Shown: one piece after another, positions 53,117-62,257 of the stretch
How positions within the stretch are numbered: position 1 is the stretch's first letter
How the letters are laid out: every line of letters starts with the position of its first letter
NCBI GenBank assembly: GCA_017645945.1
Contig: JAGCNL010000057.1
Location: 22,256 to 86,255, forward strand
Length of the DNA stretch: 64,000 nucleotides
Direction: 5' to 3'
DNA from: Salinivirgaceae bacterium
GTDB taxonomy: Bacteria > Bacteroidota > Bacteroidia > Bacteroidales > SZUA-534
The notes under the pieces: model-generated
What the model saw: the letters and a program-made list of their open reading frames with translations, nothing else
Told to the model about the DNA's origin: nothing
Database searches by the model: none
Made by a program: the position numbers and the translations under genes

Positions 53117-54412
53117 ATGAAGATGAAAAAAGTTATGGCATTGTGCATGGCAGCAGCCATGAGTGTGCCGGCATTTGCCACTACGTGGTATGTATCGCCC
53201 AGCGGTGCAAAAGCAAATGAGGGAACAACTCCGGAAGCTCCGTTAAAAACCATCTACGGCGCTCTTGACAAAGCCGCTCCTGGTGACAAGATTCTTGTTG
53301 CTGCAGGTGTTTACGGTGGCAAAGCCGGTGTTGGCCACATCGAAATCACCAAAGCTGTTGAGCTTTACGGTGGCTACTCTGCCGACTTCAAAACACGCGA
53401 TTTCAAGAAGAACCAATCAATCATCAGACCGAAAATGGAGCAGAACGCAACTCCTCCGAAAAACGGTACTGTTGAGTTCACTCTTACTGACGACAATGGT
53501 AAAACCGTATTCGACGGTTTCTTTATCGACCACAGCGAGGTTAACGCTTACCACCCGAGAGAGGGCAAACCAGAGGGTGTTGAGACTGGTTACTGGCTCG
53601 AGCCTCCTACCAAAGGTGACTATCCATTCGCATCGTTGAAGAAATATGCCATCTATGGTAACACCACTGGCGACTTCACCATCACCAACTGCCTGATTCT
53701 GAACAGCTCGTTCTATGCCATCAACCTCAACCACCTGAGAGGTGTTGTCAACATCAAGAACAACCTGATTATCAACGCCCGTATGATGGCTTGCAACGTA
53801 TCGTGCCGCAGCGCAAAGGTATTCGATACCCGCCTGAACTTCGAGTACAACACTGTTCTCTTCACATGGAGCCGCACTAAAGACTTCGGCGATATGGGCT
53901 ACGGCGTTCGCGCTCTGAGCAAAGTTGACGCCAACATCAGCCACAACCTTATTGGCTTGAGCATTATGTCGGCATTCGACAACAGCATGAACAACCGCAA
54001 AGGCGAGGCAAAGGTTACTCTCAACGAGAACATGTTCTTCCTCAACAAGAAGGGTGACGTTAGCTACACTGTTAGCCCGTCAGTTAAATACCTGAAGGTT
54101 GAAGACGAGGCATTCGAGGATTTCGAGGATGTTGATGGTATCGAGAGCTGCAGCAAGAACGTATCGATGTCTGACCCAAGCGTTTTCAAAGGTATTCTTG
54201 ACAACGCTTACCTGCAGGGCTTCCTTTCAGCTTCTTACACTGAATCAACTGACTACAACCCGAACTCACCGGCCAACCAATTCCGTTCGGCTATGGGTAT
54301 GAATCAAGTTGGTTCTATCCAATCGAAAGTTTCGATGTACGCTAACAAATATCCTTACTCTGACAACCTGATGAAACTCTTCGGTGCTGTTAAGGGTTTT
54401 GGTGCACAATAA
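53117..54412 (+). CDS. Secreted beta-helix protein with DUF1565-like start
   Basis: 431 residues with a signal peptide (MALCMAAAMSVPAFA). The mature start (TTWYVSPSGAKANEGTTPEA, then PLKTIYGALDKAAPGDKILV) is the pattern of DUF1565/pectate-lyase-like parallel beta-helix proteins. Asn-rich, evenly spaced turns follow (LNHLRGVVNIKNNLIINAR; SKVDANISHNLIGLSIMS). No catalytic set for a lyase was recognised and there is no sorting tail. Codon use favours GTT, GCT and AAC, unlike its neighbours, and it has strong flanking signals (operator-like palindrome, strong terminator), so high expression is likely. Met3 is an alternative start. Confidence 0.8.
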   Translation: MKMKKVMALCMAAAMSVPAFATTWYVSPSGAKANEGTTPEAPLKTIYGALDKAAPGDKILVAAGVYGGKAGVGHIEITKAVELYGGYSADFKTRDFKKNQSIIRPKMEQNATPPKNGTVEFTLTDDNGKTVFDGFFIDHSEVNAYHPREGKPEGVETGYWLEPPTKGDYPFASLKKYAIYGNTTGDFTITNCLILNSSFYAINLNHLRGVVNIKNNLIINARMMACNVSCRSAKVFDTRLNFEYNTVLFTWSRTKDFGDMGYGVRALSKVDANISHNLIGLSIMSAFDNSMNNRKGEAKVTLNENMFFLNKKGDVSYTVSPSVKYLKVEDEAFEDFEDVDGIESCSKNVSMSDPSVFKGILDNAYLQGFLSASYTESTDYNPNSPANQFRSAMGMNQVGSIQSKVSMYANKYPYSDNLMKLFGAVKGFGAQ

Positions 54413-54443
54413 TTTGTAGCAGAATAATTTAAATTGATTTTTT

Positions 54444-54487
54444 GAACATCGTTGCGGACTCAATTCTGCAACGATGTTCTTTTTTTG
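54444..54487 (+). terminator. Terminator of the beta-helix gene
   Basis: Perfect 12-bp stem GAACATCGTTGC (54444-54455) and GCAACGATGTTC (54468-54479), followed by eight T residues. Confidence 0.95.
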
Positions 54488-54495
54488 TGCCTACA

Positions 54496-55428
54496 CTATT
54501 TGCGTCTCAGCATGGTTATGATTGCTCCCGTGGCAGCAGGCACGGCAACGTTTATAAGCCACAGAGCGACGGTTGCGGCAACAATCTGCGTTGGCTGCCC
54601 GCCCAGGGGCACGATGAAAAGCAGCGCCATTGAGCCGCGGACTCCCCACTCAGCAAGGGCAAACGAGGGAATAACCGACACAAAACAATACATAAGAGCA
54701 ATTGAACGAAAAGCGTCGATGGCTGATAAATCAATCTCGACAGATTGAAGCATAAGTTGAAGCTGAAGAATGAAAACTGCTGAACGGCAAAGCGATAAAA
54801 ACAGCGATTTTGCAAGTTGGCTCTTGCTGTGCTGCCCCGCTGCCTGAACAAACCGCTCAAACCACGGCCAGCAACCAAAACTGAACCGCCTGGCCGCCGC
54901 ACCAATGCAGAAATAGATTCCGCACAAAGCAACCGCCAGCGCAACAAGTACGGCGGCAGTCGCAGCATAATGCTGACCAAACCACTCCAAGAAAACGGGA
55001 AGCACGGGCTGCATGCAGAATGCCACAACTCCAAGCAGAGCAATTGCCAGCATCTGTGCAAATCCACCCACAAAGTCGGACATTGCGCCCGAGGTACGAT
55101 TTTCAGGCTTGAGCCAGGCAATGCGCCCTGCAAAATCTCCCACACGGTTGGGCGTGAGCATTGAAACCGCCAGCCCAGACAAAACCGACCTGAGCGACTC
55201 GGCCATTGTGAGTTGCTGCAGATGAGCCGTCAGAATCTGCCATTTGTGCGTCTCCAAAAGCCAGTTGAGCGGCATGAGCAGCATGGCGGCAAGCAGCGGT
55301 GTGGCTTTTGGAGCGAATGCCACAAACGGCTCACCGCAGGTCAGCTGCTCATAAACCTTCCAGCCTATGAACGCCAACGAAAGTGCCGCCACAACAATTC
55401 TCAAACCCGATGCCCACCACTTCTTCAT
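54496..55428 (-). CDS. Lysylphosphatidylglycerol synthase-like/AglD-type membrane protein (flippase-like domain)
   Basis: 310 residues, all membrane domain, with about eight helices. Family features are LNWLLETHKWQIL, a basic-loop MLTPNRVGDFAGRIAWLK and SFALAEWGVRGSMAL, as in UPF0104/LPG_synthase_TM proteins. There is no cytoplasmic synthetase domain, so it may be a lipid transporter or regulator rather than an aminoacyl transferase. It converges on the strong terminator of the beta-helix gene. Confidence 0.8.
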   Translation of the reverse strand: MKKWWASGLRIVVAALSLAFIGWKVYEQLTCGEPFVAFAPKATPLLAAMLLMPLNWLLETHKWQILTAHLQQLTMAESLRSVLSGLAVSMLTPNRVGDFAGRIAWLKPENRTSGAMSDFVGGFAQMLAIALLGVVAFCMQPVLPVFLEWFGQHYAATAAVLVALAVALCGIYFCIGAAARRFSFGCWPWFERFVQAAGQHSKSQLAKSLFLSLCRSAVFILQLQLMLQSVEIDLSAIDAFRSIALMYCFVSVIPSFALAEWGVRGSMALLFIVPLGGQPTQIVAATVALWLINVAVPAATGAIITMLRRK

Positions 55429-55473
55429 GTATTACTTTAAATAATTTTATTGAACATTCTGCTTTATATATTG

Positions 55474-56436
55474 TTATATCACCAGCTCCCACCCAAGCAC
55501 CATGTCCTGAACCTTATCAGTATACTCCTCGATGGTATGGCATTTTTTAACAGTTTTCAAGGCTCGGTGGGCGTCGGCAAACATCTGCGACCAGTATTCC
55601 CAGTAGGTCGTCATCTTTTGCAGGAAATGCCCTGCCCCCTGAAGGCGGTCGAGCTGGCGCTCGGCAATGGTGCCAACGAAGTTCATCAACTGGTTGCGCT
55701 TGATGAATTTGTTCGGCTCAGTTCCTTTTATCTGGCTGGCCAAGAACGGATTGCACAGCAGTCCCCGACCAATCATCAAGTGGCTTATTGTCGGATTTTC
55801 CGTTATCAGGCTGCGGGCCTGCTCGGCTGTGCGAATATCGCCGTTAAAGGCCACGGGGTGCACTGACTTTTCAATAATTGTTGGCAAAATGCTTCTATCG
55901 GCCTCGCCATTATACATTTGCTTTCCTATGCGCGGATGAACGATTATCTCCTTGATTCGGTGGTTGTTAAGGACATCGAGCACTGGCCAGATTTCGTCAG
56001 CGGACAAATAGCCCAACCTCATCTTTACCGAAAGAGCAACATCGCTCTGCGCCTCAACTTCAGTGAGAATGCTTTCGATGACCTCAGTATAAGGCAGCAA
56101 CCCTGCCCCAAGCCGCCGCTTGGCAACCATCGGGAACGGGCAGCCAAGGTTCCAGTTCAGTTCCGAGTAGCCCATTGCTTTCACGGCATCGGCAACTTGA
56201 AGAATATCGGTCGCCTTGTTGGCCATCACCTGCGGCACCACCACAATTCCGTCATTTGCCTCGGGCGCGATGTCGGCAAGGCTTTTCGGTTTGATTGACT
56301 CGTTCTCAACCTTGATATACGGCGCGTAAAAACTGTCGATACCTCCTATTTTGCTTATCGCCGAGCGGTAAATCACGTCCGAGAATCCCTGCATCGGGGC
56401 CAGCGAAATCCTTATTTTCGAAATATCAGTCATCAA
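55474..56436 (-). CDS. tRNA-dihydrouridine synthase
   Basis: A 320-residue FMN enzyme that reduces uridines in tRNA D-loops. Shown by SLAPMQGFSDVIYR at the start, LNWNLGCPFPMVAKRRLGAGLL (catalytic Cys), IIVHPRIGKQMYNGEADRS, VAFNGDIRTAEQA and MIGRGLLCNPFL. The subgroup (DusB or DusC-like) is not certain. It is separated from the WYL gene by a roughly 190-base divergent spacer. Confidence 0.93.
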   Translation of the reverse strand: MMTDISKIRISLAPMQGFSDVIYRSAISKIGGIDSFYAPYIKVENESIKPKSLADIAPEANDGIVVVPQVMANKATDILQVADAVKAMGYSELNWNLGCPFPMVAKRRLGAGLLPYTEVIESILTEVEAQSDVALSVKMRLGYLSADEIWPVLDVLNNHRIKEIIVHPRIGKQMYNGEADRSILPTIIEKSVHPVAFNGDIRTAEQARSLITENPTISHLMIGRGLLCNPFLASQIKGTEPNKFIKRNQLMNFVGTIAERQLDRLQGAGHFLQKMTTYWEYWSQMFADAHRALKTVKKCHTIEEYTDKVQDMVLGWELVI

Positions 56437-56624
56437 AGTTCTTTAATCAAAACACACGTGTAAAAATACACTGGTTTATTCAGCCACAAACAATTGTTCT
56501 TCAAATATGCTTTTAAAAATCATATATTTGTAATGAGACAAACGGAACAAAACAACAAGCATTATCGGTTAAAACATTTATATCAAGGCAATTTCAATAA
56601 ATCTATTAACTTAAAACTTTAACT

Positions 56625-57521
56625 ATGGCACAAAATCAGTACGCAAAATATTTCTGGCTTATCAGAACCATCTATGAGGCTGGAAAGATAACGCTCAACG
56701 AAATACAGGAGCGCTACCGCAAAAGATTTGAAAGCGACCTGCCGCGCCGCACTTTCCACGACTGGAAAACAGCGATTGAGGATATTCTCGACGTCAACAT
56801 TGAGTGCAACACAAAGGGCGGCTATACATATTACCTTGATAATGAAATGGATGAGTTCCACCGCTGGCTGCTCGACGCGATGTCGGTGAACGAGACGCTG
56901 CTCGACAACAAATCGCTGAGCGACCGCATTCTGCTGGAAGATATTCCATCGAGCCAGAAATTCCTGTCAACGATTTTGAGGTCGATGAAGGAAGGCCGCG
57001 TGCTGGAAGTCACCCACAAAAGCTTCCACAGCAACGAGGAGAAAACCTTCAATCTGAAGCCATATTGCATAAAGCTGTTCAAGCAGCGCTGGTACGTGGT
57101 GGGCAGGAACGATTACGGAAAGGGCGACGACACCATCCGCATCTACGGGCTCGACCGCATCATCAGCCTCAACCTCACAAATAAAAAATACACCTGCCCC
57201 AAAGATTTCAACTCCGATGTCTATTTCCGCGGCTGCTTTGGCGTCATTCTCGATTACAAGTACAAGATTGAGACCGTGCGGCTGAAGGTTGACGCCAGCC
57301 AGGCCAACTATCTGCGCTCACTGCCGCTACATCCGTCGCAGGAGGAGGTTGAGTGCCACGACGACTACAGCATCTTCACCCTGCGTATACGCCCAACCTA
57401 CGACTTTCTTCAGGAGCTGCTCCGCAACGGCGATACTCTTGAGGTTGTCTCACCCGACTGGCTTCGCGACACCCTGGCCGAAAAGGCACGAAGGATGTGG
57501 GAGAGAAACGCTCGGAGCTGA
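56625..57521 (+). CDS. WYL-domain transcriptional regulator
   Basis: 298 residues. The N-terminal part resembles a winged-helix domain (YEAGKITLNEIQERYRKRFE; LPRRTFHDWKTAIEDIL). The WYL domain (about 125-210) contains LFKQRWYVVGRN and the conserved IRIYGLDRI. Such regulators sense small molecules or nucleic acids; several accompany defence systems. No defence genes adjoin it here. A TATATTTG box at 56523-56530 lies upstream, without a clear -33 box. Confidence 0.9.
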   Translation: MAQNQYAKYFWLIRTIYEAGKITLNEIQERYRKRFESDLPRRTFHDWKTAIEDILDVNIECNTKGGYTYYLDNEMDEFHRWLLDAMSVNETLLDNKSLSDRILLEDIPSSQKFLSTILRSMKEGRVLEVTHKSFHSNEEKTFNLKPYCIKLFKQRWYVVGRNDYGKGDDTIRIYGLDRIISLNLTNKKYTCPKDFNSDVYFRGCFGVILDYKYKIETVRLKVDASQANYLRSLPLHPSQEEVECHDDYSIFTLRIRPTYDFLQELLRNGDTLEVVSPDWLRDTLAEKARRMWERNARS

Positions 57522-57559
57522 TGCTATTATCAGCCCCATTGGTTGAACTGATCACAGAA

Positions 57560-59221
57560 TCACGCAAAAATCAGTATCAGCATTTGCGCCAGCACAATAC
57601 GCAGGAACATTGCCAGTGGATAAACCGTTGAGTAGGCCACCGACGGGCGGTCGTTTTCGGCAATCATGTTCGAGTAGTAGAGCGCGGGCGGATTGGTGTT
57701 GGTGCCCGAAATCATACCAACAATGGTGAAATAGTTCAGCTTGAAGCACTTGCGTGCGATTGTCGAGATAATAAGCATCGGCACCATTGTGATTATCAAG
57801 CCGTAGCCAACCCAGAGCAGACCATCGCCGTTGATGAGAGTGTTGAAGAACTGCTCGCCAGCCTCGAGGCCCACGCAGGCGAGGAACAGCGATATGCCTA
57901 TCTCACGAATCATCAGGTTGGCGCTCTGCGTTGTGTAGCACGACAGACCGATTTTATGTCCGAAGGCTCCCATCAGCAACGATACAATGAGCGGACCGCC
58001 AGCCAAACCTAGTTTTGCAGGTTGCGGCATTCCAGGGAAGGCAATTGGAATATAGCCCACAATAATGCCCAAGAAAATGCCGATGAAAAGAGGCGAGAGG
58101 TGAGGCTCGTTGAGGTGCTTAACCGAGTTGCCGAGGAATTTTTCGACAAGTCCGAGGCTCTCATCTCCACCCACAACCTTCACTTTGTCGCCCATGTGGA
58201 GCACAAGCTCGGGAGTGACCATAAGTTCAACACCCGAACGGAAAACGCGAGTCACGCTCACGTTGAACGCCTTGCGTAGCTGCAGGTTCTGAAGGCTCTT
58301 GCCGTCGAGACGCTTGTTGGTTACCAGAATCTTACGCGATTTCAACTCACCCGTCTGCTCATTCAACTCTTCGGTGGTCAGCTTTTCGCCGAACATAGCG
58401 TCGAGTTCGGCCTCGCGCTGCTTTGGAGCGATAATGCGGACAAGGTCGCCCTGATTGAGCACGGTATCGCCGTTGGGCACAAAAACATTACCGCCCTGGC
58501 TGATGCGGGCAAACACAACTTCCTTGTTGAACATTCGCGAAATCTCTTTAATCTGCTTGCCAATCACATCTTTGCTTGTGATGCGGTAGCTGCAGCGCGA
58601 TGGCTCTTCGGTGTTGCCGCCTGTGGCTGCGGCACGCTCTTTATCATAATCAATTCTGAAGGCGTGTTTGATAATCACCATTCCAAGAATGATGCCCACA
58701 ACGCCCATCGGATATGCCACTGCATAACCAAGTGATATTGATGGTGTTCCAGCACCTGATGTCGATAATTGGTTTAAGGCCTGTTGAGCGGCGCCAAGGC
58801 CGGGAGTGTTGGTTACGGCACCCTGCATAACGCCAACCAGCATCGGGAAATCGATGCCTCCTAACAGGTAGAAAATCAGCAGCGTTACCGCGATGTTGAG
58901 AGCCACACTGCCCGCCGCCAGTCCGTTAAGCATCAGCCCCGACTGCTTGAACGACGAGAAAAAGTTTGGTCCTACCTGCAAACCAATGCTGAACACAAAC
59001 AAAATCAAACCAAAGTCCTTCATAAAGTGCAGGATGGACGCGTTGACCGTGAACCCGAAGTGTGACACCAGAATGCCCACAAACAGCACAAACGTCGACC
59101 CGAGCGAAATGCCTTTAAACTTGAGTTTGCCCAGCATCGAGCCAATGGCAATCACAAAAGCGAAAATCATCACCGTTCGGCCAACCGAGTCGTTAAACAG
59201 CAGTGAAGTAAACCAATTCAT
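57560..59221 (-). CDS. AspT/YidE-type putative antiporter with two TrkA-C domains
   Basis: A 553-residue inner-membrane transporter of the aspartate-alanine exchanger family. Two membrane halves (first FVIAIGSMLGKLKFKGISL and PGLGAAQQALNQLST; second YIPIAFPGMPQPAKLGLAGG and MISGTNTNPPALYY) flank a cytoplasmic pair of TrkA-C domains (about 205-370: GDTVLNQGDLVRIIAP; MGDKVKVVGGDESL). The substrate is unproven; four-carbon or amino acids are expected from the family. It is divergent from the LysR gene, a typical regulator-target layout. Confidence 0.9.
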   Translation of the reverse strand: MNWFTSLLFNDSVGRTVMIFAFVIAIGSMLGKLKFKGISLGSTFVLFVGILVSHFGFTVNASILHFMKDFGLILFVFSIGLQVGPNFFSSFKQSGLMLNGLAAGSVALNIAVTLLIFYLLGGIDFPMLVGVMQGAVTNTPGLGAAQQALNQLSTSGAGTPSISLGYAVAYPMGVVGIILGMVIIKHAFRIDYDKERAAATGGNTEEPSRCSYRITSKDVIGKQIKEISRMFNKEVVFARISQGGNVFVPNGDTVLNQGDLVRIIAPKQREAELDAMFGEKLTTEELNEQTGELKSRKILVTNKRLDGKSLQNLQLRKAFNVSVTRVFRSGVELMVTPELVLHMGDKVKVVGGDESLGLVEKFLGNSVKHLNEPHLSPLFIGIFLGIIVGYIPIAFPGMPQPAKLGLAGGPLIVSLLMGAFGHKIGLSCYTTQSANLMIREIGISLFLACVGLEAGEQFFNTLINGDGLLWVGYGLIITMVPMLIISTIARKCFKLNYFTIVGMISGTNTNPPALYYSNMIAENDRPSVAYSTVYPLAMFLRIVLAQMLILIFA

Positions 59222-59363
59222 CTTTTTTAAACTTTAAACCGTTGATAGTCAAATAATATATTCTCTCATTTTTCGGCCGCAAAAGTACGGCTTACTTTTT
59301 ATTTTCATACATTTGTAAAATTAATTTATTCGATTGAAACAATAGTTAAAACCGATTGATACG

Positions 59364-60245
59364 ATGGAATTGCGACAATTGAAATATTTTATCAAGACGG
59401 CTGAGATTCTGAATTTTACTGAGGCCGCGCGTCAATTGTTCATCACCCAGAGCACATTGTCGCAGCAGATTCGCCAGCTCGAGACCGAACTGCAGGTGCA
59501 ACTTTTCGACCGCATCGGCAAACGCACCTATCTGACCGAGGCGGGAACCGAATTTCTGCCCTACGCCAAGCAGACCGTAGCCGACAGCGAGGGCGGTGTG
59601 CAGCGTCTGCGCGACCTGCAGAACATTCAGACGGGCGAGCTGCGTATTGGCGTGGTCTTCACCTTGAGCGACCTGCTCACAAGCACCATTATTTCCTTCT
59701 CGAAGCAGTATCCGAACATTAAGCTGGTGGTTATCAGCCGCCCGGTGAACGAACTGCTCGACCTGCTCAAAGAGCGAAAATTGGACCTTATCCTCTCGTA
59801 CCGCCCCGACGATGATGACAGCCAGATAGAGTTCTTTCCTCTTTTCGATTCAAACCTCTCTGTGATAGTCAATTACAACCACCCACTTATAGCACAGCGT
59901 GAAGTGTCGCTCGAGATGCTGAAGCAGTACCCGCTGGTGCTGCCGTCGGTAGGCTCGCAGGCCCGAACGATGATTGACAAACTGCTCGCCAGCCGCAATG
60001 TGCAGGTTACACCGCAGATAGAGATTTCGAGTATGACCATTATGATGAACCTTGTGGAGACGGAGCACTGGATTGCCGTGATGTCGGAGATGCTCATCCG
60101 CGGTCATAACCAACTTCGTGCCATCCCCATCGCGGGCAAAAAAACGCAGATGCACCCGTCGGTGATTACGCTCAAGGGCATCTATCAGAAACTTTCGGCC
60201 AAGGAATTTATGAGAATCCTATTCGAAAAGCATACGGGTCAATAA
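59364..60245 (+). CDS. LysR-type transcriptional regulator
   Basis: 293 residues. The N-terminal HTH is MELRQLKYFIKTAEILNFTE, AARQLFITQSTLSQQIRQLE, and the C-terminal part is a periplasmic-binding-fold sensor domain (ELRIGVVFTLSDLLTSTI; KLVVISRPVNELLDLLKERK). It lies divergent to the AspT-like antiporter and directly upstream of the exported redox cluster, so it may control either or both. A TACATTTG -7 box (59308-59315) sits 48 bases before the start. Confidence 0.93.
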   Translation: MELRQLKYFIKTAEILNFTEAARQLFITQSTLSQQIRQLETELQVQLFDRIGKRTYLTEAGTEFLPYAKQTVADSEGGVQRLRDLQNIQTGELRIGVVFTLSDLLTSTIISFSKQYPNIKLVVISRPVNELLDLLKERKLDLILSYRPDDDDSQIEFFPLFDSNLSVIVNYNHPLIAQREVSLEMLKQYPLVLPSVGSQARTMIDKLLASRNVQVTPQIEISSMTIMMNLVETEHWIAVMSEMLIRGHNQLRAIPIAGKKTQMHPSVITLKGIYQKLSAKEFMRILFEKHTGQ

Positions 60246-60317
60246 TTCGGTCATAAGATATTGAGCCTTAGATTGTTCGCTCGCATTATCGGAAGTAATG
60301 ATTTAATTATTTTGTTT

Positions 60318-60339
60318 AAACGGCAAACCCGTTTGTTTT
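60318..60339 (+). terminator. Weak terminator-like hairpin after the LysR gene
   Basis: AAACGG (60318-60323), loop of five, CCGTTT (60329-60334), then GTTTTT. The short stem makes it uncertain. Confidence 0.4.
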
Positions 60340-60444
60340 TGAAAAACAGTTACTTCTATTTTGGTTGCAAACTCTTGCGATATTGATTCATTTTCTGCAA
60401 AAGCCACAAAACCGAAATAAGGGTAATTCTTTCCGAAATAAATG

Positions 60445-60476
60445 TTTCTGCAAGAAAAAAGTGTGTCGTATTTTTG
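60445..60476 (+). promoter_or_regulatory. Probable promoter of the exported redox cluster
   Basis: TTTC (60445-60448), 20 bases, TATTTTTG (60469-60476). One mismatch in the -33 box. It is 29 bases before the ATG of the CMD-cupin gene. Confidence 0.5.
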
Positions 60477-60505
60477 CATAGTGATAAATGTTTAAATGTA
60501 ATTTT

Positions 60506-61636
60506 ATGAATATCAAACAAATAATTCCACTCGCAATGCTTGCCGTGCTGTCGGCTTGCGGAAACAGCAAACAATCAGAATCTAAGGATATGAACACATT
60601 GACATTCAATGAGCGGCAGGCGGCGTGTATGTCGGCCATTGCCTGCTATGAGGCACAGGGCGACCTTGTGTCGCTCGAATCGGCCATTCACAATGGTTTG
60701 GAAGCCGATTTGACAGTAAGTCAGATTAAGGAAGCGCTTTCGCAACTCTATGCCTACACGGGCTTTCCGCGTTCGCTCAATGCGTTGGGCGTGTTGCAGC
60801 GTGTAGTGGGCGACAGAGAAGCGAAGGGCGTGAAAGTGCTGGCGGGCAGCGAAGCATCGGCTCTGCCAAAGGATTACGACGCACTGAAACAGGGCACCGA
60901 GGTGCAGACCCAACTCACTGGACAGCCGTTCAACTACGAGTTTTGCCCTGCCGAGGATTATTACCTGAAGGCACATCTGTTCGGCGACATCTTTGCCCGC
61001 GATGTTCTCACCCACGCCGACCGCGAGTTGGTTACGGTGAGTGCCCTTGCTGGACTGGAAGGCGTTGAACCACAACTGAATGCGCACGTTCGTGGGGCAC
61101 GCAATATGGGTGTTACCGACGAGCAACTGCAACAGATTCCTGTGGCGTTGGCGGCGAATGGTTGCAAGGCGGCCGCATCGAGGGCGCTGAAGGCCGTGAA
61201 CGCGTTATTAGGCGTTGAGGACAACAGCCGCAGCGAGTACGACCAAGTTGACCTGAAATCGTATTGGCGTCGTGGCAACCCGAACGACGCTTACGCACAA
61301 TACTTCACGGGACGCAGTTACGTGTCGCCTTACGGCGAAAGTGTTGTGAATGTGACCTTTGAGCCTGGTTGCCGCAACAACTGGCACGTGCATCACGGGG
61401 CCGTTCAGGTGCTGATATGCGTCTATGGTCACGGCTGGTATCAGGAATGGGGCAAACCCGCAGTGGAACTCAAGGAAGGCGTGGTGATTGAAGTGCCCGA
61501 AGGCGTGAAACACTGGCACGGTGCCGCCCAAGGCTCGTGGCTGCAACACCTGACGTACCACAAAAACCTGCAACCCAACCCGACTAACGAGTGGCTGGAA
61601 GCGGTGAGTGAGGAAGAGTATAACAAACTGAAATAA
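60506..61636 (+). CDS. Lipoprotein with carboxymuconolactone-decarboxylase and cupin domains
   Basis: 376 residues from ATG 60506, chosen because MNIKQIIPLAMLAVLSACG gives a clean lipoprotein signal (C18). Two CMD/AhpD-like helical units follow (about 35-120 and 150-235; the second has EPQLNAHVRGARNMGVTDEQ). The C-terminal cupin (about 265-370) has metal-ligand candidates in NWHVHHGAVQVLI and VPEGVKHWHGAAQ. CMD plus cupin fusions occur in gut Bacteroidota and resemble enzymes acting on lactones, quinols or electrophiles; the substrate is unknown. Lipidation places it at the envelope. It is 8 bases from the exported flavodoxin gene. Confidence 0.85.
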   Translation: MNIKQIIPLAMLAVLSACGNSKQSESKDMNTLTFNERQAACMSAIACYEAQGDLVSLESAIHNGLEADLTVSQIKEALSQLYAYTGFPRSLNALGVLQRVVGDREAKGVKVLAGSEASALPKDYDALKQGTEVQTQLTGQPFNYEFCPAEDYYLKAHLFGDIFARDVLTHADRELVTVSALAGLEGVEPQLNAHVRGARNMGVTDEQLQQIPVALAANGCKAAASRALKAVNALLGVEDNSRSEYDQVDLKSYWRRGNPNDAYAQYFTGRSYVSPYGESVVNVTFEPGCRNNWHVHHGAVQVLICVYGHGWYQEWGKPAVELKEGVVIEVPEGVKHWHGAAQGSWLQHLTYHKNLQPNPTNEWLEAVSEEEYNKLK

Positions 61637-61644
61637 AACAAATT

Positions 61645-62232
61645 ATGAAAATCAAATTATTACTGACGGCCTTGCTGATAAGTACATTTTGCAATGGTCA
61701 AACAACTAAAAATCAAAACAATATGAGCAAATCAATCGTCATTTTCTTTTCCCACGCGGGCGACAACTACTCGGTGGGCAACGTCAAGGTTGGCAACACG
61801 AAAATTGTGGCTGACTATATAAGCGAAATCGCTGGCGCAGAGCAGTTTGAAATCGTTACGCACAAGTACGACGGAATGGCATACACGCCGCTCACCCGTC
61901 TGGCTCAAGAAGAAGCCAACAAGGGCGAACTGCCGCCGTATGAGGGCTCGGCACCCGACCTGTCGCAGTACGACACAGTGTTCATCGGCGGGCCTGTTTG
62001 GTGGGGAACCTATCCGCAGGTAATGTTCACGCTGTTCAAAGACATCAACCTTGACGGCAAAACCGTCTATCCGTTCACCACACACGAAGGCAGCGGCCTG
62101 GCAAGTTGCGTGAGCGACGTAAAGAAAGCCTTCCCGAAAGCCAACGTGAAAAATGGATTCTCAATCTACGGACACGAAGTCCGCACCGAAAAGGCGAAGG
62201 TTGAAAAGTGGCTGAAATCAATTGGGTATTAA
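61645..62232 (+). CDS. Flavodoxin with an N-terminal export signal
   Basis: 195 residues. The flavodoxin fold is complete: the FMN phosphate loop VIFFSHAGDNYSVGN, then YDTVFIGGPVWWGTYPQVMF and FTTHEGSGLASCVSDVKK. The first 19 residues (MKIKLLLTALLISTFCNGQ) read as a signal peptide, and a second Met at 27 precedes the core, so cytoplasmic translation from there is possible. It belongs to the Flavodoxin_4 type seen in many anaerobes. Export would be unusual for a flavodoxin. The neighbours on both sides are also exported, which supports the longer form. Confidence 0.87.
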   Translation: MKIKLLLTALLISTFCNGQTTKNQNNMSKSIVIFFSHAGDNYSVGNVKVGNTKIVADYISEIAGAEQFEIVTHKYDGMAYTPLTRLAQEEANKGELPPYEGSAPDLSQYDTVFIGGPVWWGTYPQVMFTLFKDINLDGKTVYPFTTHEGSGLASCVSDVKKAFPKANVKNGFSIYGHEVRTEKAKVEKWLKSIGY

Positions 62233-62257
62233 TGAATTACGACGGCGTGCCTGAGTC

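Noticed and set aside
56625..60245. Defence island signalled by the WYL gene
   Set aside because: Neighbours are a transporter, Dus and a LysR regulator; no nuclease, helicase or restriction gene adjoins.
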